Assembly: GCF_021347895.1 (NCBI RefSeq)
Contig: NC_067127.1
Coordinates: forward strand, 20,494,984-20,558,983
Source: Acanthochromis polyacanthus
Lineage: Eukaryota; Chordata; Actinopteri; Pomacentridae
Direction: 5' to 3'
Length of the DNA: 64,000 nt
The notes below the pieces were generated by a model, which saw nothing but the letters and a program-made list of their open reading frames with translations, made no database searches and was not told the DNA's origin. Positions 35,501 to 50,500 of this stretch are shown piece after piece (positions within the stretch are counted from its first letter, which is position 1; each line of letters opens with the position of its first letter). The position numbers and the translations under genes were made by a program.

Positions 35501-38500
35501 GTTTTCTAACTTACAGAAAAAAAATCTCATCTTGTCAGCATATATTGTTGCAAACTATACTGTGCAGTCAGTTTGTATGTAAGAAACTTATTACATGTGC
35601 TTTATAGAAATTGCTACAATTTATTACAATTAATCACAAATATTTTGCTTAATTTGGAGATCTGTGTTCTAGCATTACCTATATGTAAGATTTAAATTGA
35701 ATTGCCTTGACCTTTAAAGAGTCTGTTTTTAAATGAAATGGTAACAAATGTTGAGCCAACTATAGACTAGGATTAGATCATACAATATAATATAATAATT
35801 CACAAAAAGATATATTGACAGGGTTCTTCTATGCTCTTGCCTTATAGCTGTGATCGGTAGATGATTACTAAATTTCTAATTACAGCCACACATGGTAGGG
35901 TGCTATTGTTGCTATATTTTAGTAACATTAATTATCAGAGAGGCTCGGCCCAGTATCTAGTTATAGGAAGGGATCCATACGCACTTTACTGGTCTTCAGT
36001 TAACTGACAAGGCTTTTACAAACAGTAAAAATAATGATGAAGTTAAGGATGCAATCTGAGGTTGGCCACTATGTAGATCGACAAATGTAACTGTAGCTTA
36101 AAATCAGTGACAATATATATACAACAGCTCAGGTGTCTTTAGTGAAGAAAAGTGCACGGTCATGTCATGTTTGTAATAATTTCTAATTAGCATATAAGTA
36201 GGCTGATTAATAAAACTGCCACTGTTGTGATATATGCGTAAATATGCACAAGTCTCACTATACAGATCCTCATATGAATCCTGCTGCTGTCTGATGCCTG
36301 CTGGTGCTTACAAATAAAGAATAAAGTCCTAACCAAAACACAGACAAGCATTCATTGTAAGTGACTCAAGCCTTCTTAATGTAATTTGTTTGCTGTAAAG
36401 TAATATTTTTTTTTACCAACATTTAATTTGTAAAGTTGTAGAGAAAAGTGAAAGAGGCAGAACTCAACATACGTTAAAGTGTTTTTTTTTGTCTGTGTGT
36501 GTTAGTCATTTAAAAGCTCGCAAACTGTGTTTTTTGTACCTCTGTGATGTTAATGGATAAACATTTGTGCTGCAATGTAGAAAAAGCCTGCTGGTCAGAT
36601 TTTGTTGTCTATGCAGAGAAATCCTGTTTAACCCATATTGCAGTTTTTTTTAATGAAGGAGGGGCTTTGAGGCTTCCTCTTGTTAGGGATTAGATTAGCC
36701 AGCGTGAAAGACAGTGTCTGAAAGTCCTTTTGGTGTGAAAGTTGACCACCAAGAGTAAAGAATCAATCAGTCAAGCAGACTAGACTTTCATGTTCAGCTA
36801 GACCAGGGGTCGGCAACCTTTAACACTCAAAGAGCCATTTCTACCCGTTTCCCACAGAAAAGAAAACACCGGGAGCCGCAAAGTCCTTTTGCCATTTAAA
36901 ATGAAGACAACACTGCATATATGGCTTTTTTTTACCTCTATGCCCTTGTTAATCAGTCATGATTAATTAATTACAAAGCCTCTAATTAGATAGATTAATT
37001 TTTTTAATTGTGTCCTTCCACTAGTATTTATCTTACTTGGTTAATGTCATTTTTGCTCCTGGACCTCATATGTTACGTAATGTTAGCTGGAAATCAATAT
37101 TTTGCGAATGTCTATTTAATTTGTAAAATCTATTTATCTTAAGCTAATAACTTTTCTCCGGTAAGTTGCTGCCCTATTTTCCAAGACGACCCTCCTCTGA
37201 CTCTCTGACCTGCTGCCTGGATTCTGTATGTGACATCGAGCCGTGTTCTTGCGAGAAACGTGTGTTACCCTATCAGAGAGTAGATACTGAGCAAGACAAT
37301 TATCCGTAGTTTACCTCAGTACTCATGAGTATTTTTGACTCAAAGACAAGACGTGTCTTTCTTGGAGTGGAGCTTTAATATACAGGCTTGCCATTCTTGA
37401 GTACAAAATTACGTGAAACTACAGGCGTTGCTTCTCCATCTTCTCTGCATCAACTTTGCGCTCTCATGTGTCCCAGGGGAAAACCCATAGACTGTATATA
37501 TAGTGGACGTAGCATCTGGCTCTAGAATTGAAGCCCACCCGGAAGTGTCAAAAACTTGCAATATCACGCCGTCCGCTAGGGTTGGCTCCAAGAAGCTTTT
37601 TCTCCATAGACCCCATTTCATTTTTGGAGAAAATAAAATTTGATAGAGTGATTTTCTACAGCTCAGGATTTTTTTCCCGTTAGTTTTCATGGTCAAAATG
37701 AGAGATCAGGTGGCCGATCTTAAAATAAATCAATACTGAATTTTAAATAAATCGTTAAAGTTGGCAGGGCCAGGGGGCGTGGCTATACTTGATAGACAGC
37801 AACAGAACCCTCTGCGGTAAAATGTGGGCGGGATAAGAGAGTCCTCAGCCAATCCTGCCCCTCGTTGCTCTCCGGTCCAGTCTGTTTGATGACGCTTTTT
37901 ACGTCATTGGCTCCAAAAAATCCAAAACGGCGACCAGGAAGTAGCAAAATCCGGGCTTCATTTTCTCGGCGTTGAAACCAACGGGTGACGTCACGGTTAG
38001 TTTACGCCTGGGAAAACCCCAACAGCACATCCGGTGGAGTGACACGTCAAAATAAGAGTGGTAATTTCACAATAAAACTCTATATTAAAATGCATTGAAA
38101 CGCGCCTGAAAGGCAGAGCAATTTATTTTACAAAGTTACAGGGAGCCACAAAAGAGGGCTGAAAGAGCCGCATGCGGCTCCGGAACCGCGGGTTGCCGAC
38201 CCCTGAGCTAGACTATCCCTCTGCCCATCACTCTCACTGACACTAGAGGAAGGACGGGTGTATGTCAGCTTAACAATGGGAATACACTTTCGTCATGTTG
38301 CTAACAAGGGGGATGGCATCCCCCACCATTCTCGTACTGGCCATAGTTCTGCTTGTGTAAAGATTTGGGTGGTTGCATTTGCTGGTAAATGTGGTCATTT
38401 GAAATGATTAAACATAAGAGAAAGTTTGACAGTACATCAAAAGTTAAGAGTGTGTGTGACAGTGCACCATGTGTCACTGAACATGTGTGACTATGTGCAT

Positions 38501-41500
38501 ATTGCTACTCGACATCTGGGTCAGGCTTAATCTCAGGTCTGAGGTTAGGTTTAAAAACAAATGGGATTAGGTTAGATTGGCCTTAAATATGAGTCCAACT
38601 TTGGGCGTAAATAGGTCTATGAGAATCGTAGATAACACGTATTTTCACTGATTTCATAAAGTCAGTAGAGATTTGATTCCATGTATGTCATGATGATCAC
38701 AAAGTAGTGAAGCCCTGATGAAAATACTAGTGAAGTTGGAAGATTCCTACATTTTTTTTCATTATTTTAGTTTTTTAATCCCTTACTTCTATGTAGGGCT
38801 ACCAAATAGCTGCAAAACAGTTACACTTTTAAGATCTCTGTAATGTTAGTGAATTTCCTTTGGCTGTGATACAGATGTATTTCCAGCCTTTTCACATTGA
38901 GCAATACGCATAATAAAGGAGTTGCCTTTATAACTTTGAGAGAAAATGATTTATTTACACCAAAAAGGAAACGGTTTAAAACATAATTTCCAAGACATGT
39001 TCCAGCAGACACAGTTTGCAGATTCATATGCAGAAGTTTAAAACTGATTGTTTTGCAACAACTGAGAAAAATATGTATGCCAAAGACCTGCAGGGGGCAT
39101 GGAAGGCAGAAACAGCCAGAAGACCAACAGGCTATAAAAAGAACACCAAATAAGCAAGGACCTCATGCCTGGAAATCTGGCCACACACCATTCTTGACCG
39201 AAGTGCACTATAAGACAACTGGAAAACAAACCATTTGATTTGCCTCTACAGCCACACATTGACACTAGGCAAAAGCCTTTATTTAGTACAGGGTGTTGAG
39301 GCTGTTGTTGCTTGACGTCTTCATCTAAACCAACCACCACAGTCAGGATAAGCAGTTGTACATTGCTAGTTATCAACTCTGTACGTCAACCCATTGTTTC
39401 TGAACTTGCCTGTGAGCATAATCACATGAAAGAAGTGAAGCAACTGATGACCAATCGCAAACATGGACATAGGCTGCAACCAGAGTGATATATTTTACAA
39501 GCAAAGAGCATACTATAATATTTAAGAAACAAGATTTTAAGCACACAAGACAAGCTAAAAACAGCACTGCTGCAGCAGCTAAAGCAGATGAGAAAGCTAC
39601 ATAAACCTACAGACTGTATGAATATGAACAGGCTTCTCCATATTAGCAGGTATAGAAAGGCTGTCTCTCATATCACATATGAGGCTACACACAAACCTCT
39701 ACAACGTAATATATTTCTCACAAGAAGAACAAACTATAATACCTAAACCAATACAAGAAGTTTAGAATATGATACTGACTGAAAACAGAAGAATTTCTGC
39801 AGCCAAAGTCAGGAAGGAAAGCTTCAAAATCCTGCAGACTATGTGAATGCATAATTAATATACTTATTAATAAACTTACCAGTATCTCTTTCCCTTTACA
39901 TTGCTTAAATGCATGTTTCTTATTTAAGGTTTAATTATTGTCATGCAGCACAAGATTGTATAAGAAAATTACAGTTGCTGTCCTTTGATGCTCCTCATAA
40001 CAAAGATAAAGTGCTTGGTGTTTAGCTCTGTCACCTCACAGCTAGAAGACTCCCAGTTCACATCCCGGCCTGAGCCTGGGGTCTTTCTGTTTGGAGTTTG
40101 CATGTTCTCCCTGTGCCTGAGTAGGTTTTCTCTTGCCTGGGGACCAGACAGCCTTTATATTGTGTATTACAAATACACATAAAGTCAGTCTGGAACTGCT
40201 CCATTGAACCAAATCTAGCCCAGAGGCGGGACTACCGATCACAGCTTGAATTGGAGAGAGCCAATCAGCGTAACACATGTGTGACGCAATCACTAAGCGA
40301 CCTAACAACTGCCTTTCCGCCATGATATTTTGTAGTTTTAACAGCTTCCTTCGCCGTGCAGGGGTCCTGAGGAAAATCTAAGCTCTCCCTTTCAACAGTG
40401 GAGGGCAGCATTACGCATTCTATCGTACAGCCTGCCGGAATTAAAAGAAGAAGAAGAAGAAGAAGTAGTCCAAACAGTTATGGCGACCAGTTTTAAGGAC
40501 AAATTCAGCCCGTGCAAAACCGAGGAAAGCGCACGAGAGAAACCTCGCTCTGTTGCGGTCGCCATTTCGTTTGTATGTGGGAGATGCACAGGTGTTAGAT
40601 GGGTAATCTCGGCCCTGAAGATGACGCATCGTTAACTCCCGCCTCTGGTGCTCTGATTGGTTCGGTCTGATCTGCTCGGAGCTTGACAACCTGTCAAAAT
40701 GTGTCAATGGAGGAGGGCTAGACCGTATTCCCGTATATCCCTTATAACGGGAATACAAAGTCTAGCTAAGCTAGGCTAGGTTTTCTCCAGGTGCTCTGGT
40801 TTCCTCCCACAGTCCAAACACATGCTGAGGTTAACTGGAGATTCTAAATTGTCTGTAGGTATGAATGTGAGTGTGTCTGGTTGTCTGTCTCTGTCTCTAG
40901 GTAGCCCTGTGATAGACTGGTGACCTGTCCAGGGTGTCTCCTGCATTCACCTAAAGTCAGCTGGGATAGTCTCCAGCCCCTCAATGGCTCTGCAGAGGAT
41001 TAAGCAGTGTATAGATAATGCATGAATTTAGCAATCTCACATTCGGTCTCATTGTTTTGGCGTCTAAGACACATTTAGAATAATTTTTTTAGCTACTTGC
41101 TGGGTCTCAAAGGTTTTAGGAGAAAGTATAAAAAACAAATAAGGAACATAATTGAAATCGATAAGTAGGCTTATTGCAAATTGAACAGAAAGGCACTCAG
41201 AGAGCGCAGTACTTTGCCAAGACTGCTCAGTCATTGTGTGATTTCCGACAGATGAAATCTTTAAAGAATTTGTGGTCCACAGCGGTGGATTTGTAGTAGG
41301 ATCACAATCATGTGATCGTCAACAGGCAGCTGACGTAGTGTTTACGTGCCATAGTTACAGTGACGCTGTGACGCTATATCGCAGTGATACAGAAATCTTG
41401 AGCAAATCCATGGATCCGGACTATAAGTCGCATTATTGCCTAAATCTAATCACTTGGCCCTTGTGTCATTTCTGACCTTCCCTGAGAATTTAATTGAAAT

Positions 41501-44500
41501 CCGTTGGCCCGTTTTTGAGTAGTGTTGCGAACAGACAGACGGGCCACTGCCGATCGTTACATAACTCTGCCGCATTCCTTGACGGAATAATAATTATAAG
41601 GTCAACAAGTGCAAGGTTTAAGTTCAATTTCTGTTTGAGATTATGTAGACACAAGACATATAGAACAATGAAATGGCTTTGAAATTACTTGCAGCTCTAA
41701 AAACTTCTATCTTCCCCTCTCGCTGTCTGGGCTCCAAACTCTGCTGGATCTTTGAGTAATGCTGATAATATTTTCCAGGAGAACTGATTGGTCAGTAGGC
41801 GATTCTTTTATACCACCGTTGTATTATTGAAAGCCTATAGTTAAACATTATGCTACCTCAATAACATCAAATCCTGCTTCGTAGTACAGGCCTCCGGTTT
41901 GCAGAATCACATCTGAGGAACTGATACAAAAAGATATTTTGCCACAAATACTTCTGCACCTGATAAAGGACACACAGCAAAATGAAACTTCTCAAAATGT
42001 GTCATTTTGCAACTGTCAGTGCAGGTACGTGATGAGATAACCATCAAAGAGACAAGTGAGATGTTTTTTGGCTCCAGTAGAAGGATGTAATTTATACAAG
42101 TGGCTATCACTGTCAACCACACGGTGTTTGTGCTCTTTTTCCTTCCTCGCTGTCTCACCATTACAGAAAACAAGGGTATTAGAGTTGGACATTCACACAC
42201 AAATGCTCACCTACTCTTTCACACACACAGAGTCTTGAGTGAAGGTAGTATCATCTTGCATGTAATCAGCAGGTAGTGTAGTTTCCAGGCATGCATCCAC
42301 GTACACATTTACACACTCACGTCATTTCATCATTAGAGGGGCATTAAGAAGATGAATGAGCTACCTGGAGATGTTTGTTACTTCAAACATTATCAATTTT
42401 AAAAGCAAGATCACAACCAAAAAAATTTAATTAAAGCTATTCCAACTTCAAGGGTAGCAAGTACACAAAACACCGTTCAAACACCTAATATCTTTTTCAG
42501 TGGGTATCGAACCCACACAGTCACACTTTGACCAAAGACCCATCTAGAACAGAGGCCTATCACAGCAAGCTTGTTTGCAGCAGATCGATTTACATTGCAA
42601 TGTGTTTCAAATTGTTGGCACAAATATCTGTCCAAGATTTGCTTTGAACGTGAAGTCCAACTGTAATTACTCACGATATTTCACTGTCAGCATGTGAGTT
42701 TACATGCACTTCTGCAACCTGCTAACAGTTACCTTCCTCCAGTAATCATATGTCTTAAATGTCATGCCAACAAACAGCCAGATTTGTTTAACCGGGGTAG
42801 GAGATTGGAGATAATTGATTTCATCTGTTTCCCTGAATTGTACGGGAGTGCTTACTCGCTTCGGTCTCTTGAAACAAAGCTGTTTTTATTTGAGATACTG
42901 AATTATTGAATGGATCGTATAAAAGAATCTGACTCGGATAAGTCTTGTTCCATACACTTGAAATAAGCTTTGATGAGGCATGCGCAGAAAAAGTCTTGGG
43001 GTATTAAAGCAGTAAAACTTCCAATTAGCTGCAATTAACCTTAGAAATGGCAAGGGGACAAAACAAAGTACAGTTCGAGCACCCGCCATCATTTTAGTCT
43101 GATGTATGGTAAAATTATGGACAGCGCCTGTGCATGAGCATCTGAAGAGAAAGCACAGGCGCTATTCATCACACTACACCACTGACTTACATATCATGAC
43201 CTCTTTTTTATTTCTGGGATGCAAACTACTCGGTTTTTGGCCAGTGTTGCTTTTTCATGTTAATTTGGGTGAGTTGTGGGAATCTTCCAAATCCAAAGAG
43301 TTTTTCTTTTGAGAGGAGGATTGTCATAAAGTCAAGAGTCAATGCCGTGCGTGTCATTAAAGTTCTTTCTGCTGCGCTGATAGAAGTAAGTAAATAATAA
43401 AAATGATCTATGAAGTGCTTTTTACAGACAAAGGTCACGAAGTGCTTTACAAACGCAACACAAAAACGATGGAGCAACTACCAGAGCTACGAAGTTAGAA
43501 GTGCAAAACTGCACAACTGTTGTGGCTTGTGGAAGACACAAGCCACAACAATATTACACAAAGCCACATGCATGATACCACTGCATGATACAGAGCTAGT
43601 GCTTACAAGTTACCCAAATGCCTGTCTAAACAAGTGTGTCTTTAGCTGGCTTTTAAAAGAAACCAGAGTCTTAGTAGACTGCAGAGGTACAGATAGACCA
43701 TTCCAAAATATAGGCGTTACGTCCTCAAAAGTTTTATCACCTCGTGTCTGAAGGCGAGTTTAACAGACAGACAAGAAATTTAACACATTTGACCAAAGAG
43801 AAAATGCTGACTGATATGGATGAACCCTGTTATTTGTTTTTATAATGTCGGCGTTTCCATTTCAACCCTACAGTTTTGTACTTTAATATGTAAACTTTGG
43901 TTTACATTTCATACTACACCACATTATACAGTGACATACAGATTGTCCAAATAAAATTAACGCAATGGTCATTTTGCTTTTTTAGAGGAAATTTAATAAT
44001 TTAATCAGTTGACTATGACTGTGCAACAGACAGACACTGTGCAAAACAGGTAGCAAATGCTAGCTGCATTCATTTCTATATGATTCATTTCACTGAAAGT
44101 CCCATTTCAGTCATTGATGAAGTCCCTAAAAACTCATCTCTGTCAGGAAAATATGCAGAGAACCCTGTTTCTACTGAAATGGGCATTTTGTGAACTTTTC
44201 AACCCCTACATTTATAACACATTACCTTTAGCCAAAGCACAATTTTAGGCCTCAGTTCCACTTTCATCAGTTTTACATGTCTAAATTTTTTGTCTATTCC
44301 TGGATGGCTTACATGCCTGACTGCATCCTGTGCAGACACTGAGGACTGGCTTCTTTTTATCTGTTTTTAGCAGTTACTAGGACAAAGCTCTCTGTACTAA
44401 TGAACAGACAGCATTGATGGTACTTTTGCCTTTTTTGGCTCTTCATCTTCCAGAATAGCACTTCTAAACCTTTAAAGGCAAAACATACCTCATCGAATTA

Positions 44501-47500
44501 GTGCCATACATTTATAATACAAGAAGTGTGGGCATTAATGCTGGACTAGAATATCCGAATAATTGGTCATTCCTTTCTATTTCTATTCTGTTTCTTCTTC
44601 TGGACGAGCTGAATATTCGAATATTCATCATTAATTGAGCCCAAATATCCATACCTCAGAGATTGCTATTTGGGCCAGCCCTAGTTGACATGTCGTGTTA
44701 CAGCATAGTGAAGCTCTGGTGCAAGACACAAGTGTTCCCTTAATTCTTTTTGAGCAGAGTATTGTGAGTTTTTCTTTTTACCACTGTGGTCTTAGTTTCC
44801 TGTTCTTAGCTGTATTTTTGAAACTGCTGTTTTCTCCTGATGAGGTCTGCTCACTTCAAGGTTCCTTGTGTTCCTGTGCAGACAACGTTGGCTATTCGAG
44901 TTACTGTCATATTCCTCCTTTACATTCTTACCAATGTATTTTCACTCACAGAACTGCTGCTCAGCGGATTTTTTTTGTCCTTGTTTGCACCGTTGTCTCT
45001 AAAACCTAGAGACTGTGGTTCATTAAAAATACAGATCAGCAGGGTGTGAGATTTTGAAATTAGTTGCACCACCCACATTATCATCCACGCCTTATTGCTC
45101 TGAGTATGTTCCACATGACTGATATATATTTGCATTAGTGATCACATGGACTGGTGAACCCATTAAAGTGGTCACTAAGTACAGGTGAACATACTGTAAA
45201 CTGTACTACACAGCAGCATGTATTGCTGTGACACAGGAATTAACTCTGGCATATTCTCATTGTGACATTAGCTTCATCTACCACCTTGATAGTTGCAGCA
45301 GGAACAGGTGAATGTTATTTTTATGTTGCAAAGAGATCTTCTAGGTATGCGTACAGGTGAACCTGTCTGCATTTGATTGGCAGCACTTGATCTCACCAAC
45401 TTGTAGTTCAATGTGGTCGGTTTAACTTCAGCCATATTTTTATACCAGATGTGTGTCTGTCGGGACGACTGTTGTGCAAATGAAAAAATCCTAAAGATCA
45501 GCTTGATGTGATCATAGCTGTTTTGGATAATAACGCCTGACTGTGTGTGTTGCAGGAAAATGGCGAGGACTCCCATCGTATCTCTCCCAGTCCTGTGGTC
45601 CATGTCAGGGGCCTGTGTGAGGCTGTTGTGGAAGCGGACCTGATAGATGCCCTGGAAAGGTTTGGGCCCATATGGTGAGACTGCAACTGCTATGTGTTTG
45701 TTATTCTAAGTGTGGGAAACAGATAAACTGAGTCTTGTATCTCTGTACACACAACTTTCTAACTTGTTTGAACCTGGTTTAACCTTACAGGTGACCCTAA
45801 ATGCCTTTAAGAGCTAGTGTTCAGCTTGGGGTGACCTGTCACCAGTCTGTTAGCTGGCTGGCACATCTGTACATTTGTAAACGGAGAACACATACAAACT
45901 AGCAGGACAGATTTTAGTCGCTAATTCACCCAACGTGAATTGGTTTAGCAAGTTATTTTTTTCTAAGTATCAGTCATGATTCAGTCTGCAAGCTCTTCTA
46001 TTATTTGTTAATGCTCGTGAAGAGACAAGTTGAGGCAAGGTCACACGCAGTCTTGGTGAGGTTTTCAGGCATATATCAGCACCAGACAGAAACAAAGTGC
46101 ACTGAAAGGCTCTACAGTTTGAGTATTTGCTGTTACTCCTTCTGACAACACTCTGCTGGGTGAATCACATCTACAGCAGGCACGATTTCCTAAATATAGG
46201 AATACACAGTGAGAGAAAGCCAGGTTTCTCCGTTCTCATGATATCCCCATGTATGTAGCTAGAGTCTAGGGTTCTCCGTGGATTACCATTCCATGGGCAG
46301 GCGATGGAGGCACCGCAGGTACTGGAGACAAAAGCAAGGCCACAGAGTGAGTGTGCTGTTGAGGCTGTGGAGGTGACCACATAAGCTGCCACTTCTAAGT
46401 GTCTTTCTCACTAATGCAGGGTCCCTTGTGAATAAGATGGATGAATTGAAGCTACAGGTTGCAGCAAACATAATCGTCAGGGATAGTTGCATTCTGCTGA
46501 TGACAGAGACCTGGTTTCATTAACTCATTCCAGATACAGCTATCCAGCTAGCAGGCCACACACCGGTATGACAGAAACAAGGACTCTGGGAAGAGCAGTA
46601 GAGGGGAGTTATGCATCTGTGTGAACAACTGCTGGTATATCAACGCTGAGTGTGTAGTCAGCCGCTGCTCTCTGAATTTGGAGAACGTGACTGTTAAATG
46701 CAGGCCCAAAGTAAACTCCTTTACCTGGGAGTTTAATGTCATCATGCTAACAGCTGTGTATATACCACCTGATGTTAATGCTAGCTTGGCTCTTGGACAC
46801 TTGCTTGACTTGTTTAGCTATCAACAGAGCAGGTGTCCTGAGGCTGTTCACATCATAGCAAGGGACTTCAACCGTGCTAATTTAAAAGCAGTGCTCCAAC
46901 ATAATACAGAGCTACAGGGTCAAACCACTACCATGCCTAGATCAGTCTGACCATTTGTCCCTGCTCTTAATTTTGGCCTACACCTCTCTCAGAGAATAGT
47001 GCTCCTACCACAATAAAGACTGTTGAAACATTGCCTGATGGTGCCTCTCATCAGCTGTATCACTGCCTTCAAAGGACAAATTGGGTTAGTTTTGAACACC
47101 AGGACCTGGAGGAGTACATATAACACAGCAGCTGTCTTGTGTTCCATTAAACACTGCATGGACACTGTCAGCATGGACAAGTCTGTCCAAGTTTATCCCA
47201 ACCAGGAGTCCTGGATGACAGAAGTCCAGCCCCTGCTCAGGGTCAGAAATACTGCTTTCAGATCTGATGATGGGGCAAAATACAGTGCTGCCTGAGCCAA
47301 CTGTAAGAGAGGCATCAGAAAATTCAAGGCTGCTTACAGGAGGAAGATTGAAGACTACTTCTGCAGCAACAATACAATGCTGGTGGGGCAGTGGCTTCAG
47401 CACATCACCAGCTACAAATCCAGCACCCTCTCAGCTGTGGATGGTGATGCTTCGCTGGCAGAGGACCTTAACCACTTCTTTGCCCACTTTGAGGTGGAGC

Positions 47501-50500
47501 CATCAGGCAGCTGTATCACATCCACTGGCCCACAGCAGCCTCATCTTCATGATGGAGAAACATGAGGTGAGGTGCAGCCCAAGGGAAGTGAACCCAAGGA
47601 AGGCTGCAGATCCTGATGGTGTCTTGGGCAGGTCCTGAAGGTATATTCTGGCCAGTTGGTAGGCGTCTCCTCCAAGATCTCAACCAGTCTCTATTACACT
47701 TCACTCTCCCACCCTACTATACTTGAAGCCATCAACCATAGTTTCATTGACAATAAAGACCACCATTAGCAGCCTGAATGTCTGCCGTCCAGTGGCACTT
47801 ACTCCTGTCATAAGGAAGTGTTCTGAGAAACTGATTTACACATGTGATTTGACACACATCAGTTTGCCTACAGAGCTAATAGGTACACAGAAGATGCCAC
47901 AATCATGACTCTCCACACTACCCTGTCTCGCCTAAAGCAGTGGGGAAGCTACGCTCGACTGCTCTTTGTAGACTTTAACTCCGCATCTAACACCATCCTC
48001 CTCCACAGGCTGGTGACCAAACTCAATGACCTGGAACTTCCCTTCTCCTTTTGCCTCTGAATCAAAGACTTCCTGACAGATTGCTCTCGGAGGGTAAGAG
48101 TTGATCCCCACATCTCCTCACCCTTAACACTTGGCTCCCCACAGGATGTGTGACGAGCCCCCTGCTCTACACCCTCTACGCCCATGACTGCATCCCCGCT
48201 GACCCCAGCAACAGCAACATTAAATATGGAGATGACATCACTGTAGTGAAGCTCATCTCGCATGGAATAAGTCCACTCATTGGGAGGAACAGTCTGGTCC
48301 TCAACACCAACAGGAACAAGAAGCTGATTATAGACTTCAGAAAGAATTAAACAGACATTTAACCTATTTACATCAGCGTGTGCATGGAGGATGACTTTAC
48401 CTGGACCAGTAACACAAAATCACTGAAGAAGAAGGCACAGTAAAGACTTCCTGACGATTCTCAGGAAGAATGACGTCACACAAAAGCGACTGGTGTCCTT
48501 CTACCGCTGCTACATAAAGGACATACTAAACTACTGTATCTGTGTGTGGTTTGTAGTTCATTGAAATTAAACCACCATCTTTGTACTTACATTTGTTTTA
48601 AGATGTCAGTAATGGTAGAACTTCATCATAATGAAGATAGCAGTAGCAAATATGCAGTATGGCACATAAGTAGGTGCCATGAAACTAACCAAATAATAAC
48701 TAAATAACAAAATCAGTAAATACACAGTAAATGCCTACATCATCATCAATAAAACCTCTAAACTAAACCATTATTTAGAAAATCACAGAAAACTATTTTT
48801 TAAATTTCCCACAGGCACCTGTCTCAGCACTTTCTCTGTTATTGATGTATTAAATAGTTTAGGACAAAACAACTAGCATTCCAACTATCTGAATATTTAA
48901 ACATGAATAAACATTTATTATGAGACACATGAAGTGGAAAAGTTTAACTACATAAGTAATCTACAGTGAGCTTTAGTAATGTTAATGTTAAGATAATTAC
49001 ATGTGCTGAGTAATTACAGGAAACAATTTGTGATGCTGCAGTTTCCACTCTAAACGACTACTTCATTATTTATACTCCATCTATGGTGCAGTATTTATTA
49101 ACCTTGCTTTCAACTGGATGGAGCTGTTATGTTGAACTGACAGAACAGGCAAGCAGCAGTACTTGTCTTTGGTACATAAAAAATAGAATCGCAATTCAAA
49201 CAGTTTGATGACTTTGCCTCATATATATAATATATACATAATATAAAATAAAATAGAAGGGTTTTACTTGTATTTCACACAAGCAGTTTCATGACATCGT
49301 ACTTTCGTCAGTGCAGCAGCAGGATTGACAGATGTGACAGATGATGTCTCAAGGCCAGATATAACATGAGCTGCCAAAAAAACATGTTTCCAACATACAA
49401 CACATGCATACCTGCACATAAATAGAACTATTATCTTGTTGTACTGCCTTCATATTTTTTTCGAAGGCCCTCATGCTCACATAATTTCGTACTTTATTTT
49501 GTTTCATTAAACGAAGGCAGTGACCTCTTTTATTTCCTCACTGGAGATGGGAAGGCATATGCCCTTGCCTCAAAGTTGCCAGCATCACATTTCCATTGAG
49601 ATTTGCTGACAACAAAATAGTAAGGATTGAAACACAGTAAACATGGAGGAGCTGCACTTTTGCGGACAGTGGAGATGACTTACCCAAAGGCCAATTAGGC
49701 TGAAATGTTTCAGTGAAAAGCATGTGTATGTCTTAACTTGTTCATGTGTGTGTTCTCAGTTATGTGATGATGATGCCGTTCAAGCGTCAGGCCTTGGTGG
49801 AATTCTCTGCAGGAGAGAGTGCCGACCTCTGTGTGTCTTGTGGAGCCAAGGAACCTGTATACATCGCAGGTTTGATTCCCAGCTTTTTCACTGTGAAGAC
49901 TTACTGATGACTATAAATTTATTGGTAACACATGCTTGTATGTAAAGTACTTTATTCATATTTTCCTCCATGTGTTCATCAGGCCAACAGGCATACTTTA
50001 ATTACTCTACATCCAAGAGAATCACCAGGCCAACCAATGCGGACAATCCCAACAGCGGCAACAAGGTCCTCTTGCTGTCCATACAGAACCCCCTCTACCC
50101 TATAACCACGGTAAACACACACACATGCACACATACACACACACACTATGAGAAGTAGACAGGATCATGGAGAACAAAATGCACATAGTCAGGTCCATAT
50201 ATATTTGGACATTGACACAATTTTCAACATTTTGACTCTGTACACCACCAGAATACATTTGAAATGAAACAGTCAAGATGTACTTTAAGTTTAGATTTTC
50301 AACTTTAATTTGAGGGTGTTTACATTCAAATCAGGTGAAGGTGTAGGAATTACAACACTTTTCATGTGTGTCCTCCACCTTTTTAAGGGACCAAACTAAC
50401 ATAATCATTAGTGCTGTCAAATGCTAAAACATTTTAATTAGTTAATCACAGGATTGCTGTAATAAAACATAAAATTGGAAAGAGAAATCAATCTGGAGGA

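Larger units (their letters stand above)
29529..45555 (+). other. hnrnpll: hnrnpll intron 1 (16 kb)
   Basis: Long first intron holding the TTAA-type MITE, the Tc1/1070-bp nest, a second transposase relic, the 1402-bp hAT, the split SINE and an R1 repeat (own entries). Unrecognised AT-rich stretches: 30300-32089, 35240-36795, 38214-40000, 41600-44540 and 44690-45555. Confidence 0.75.
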
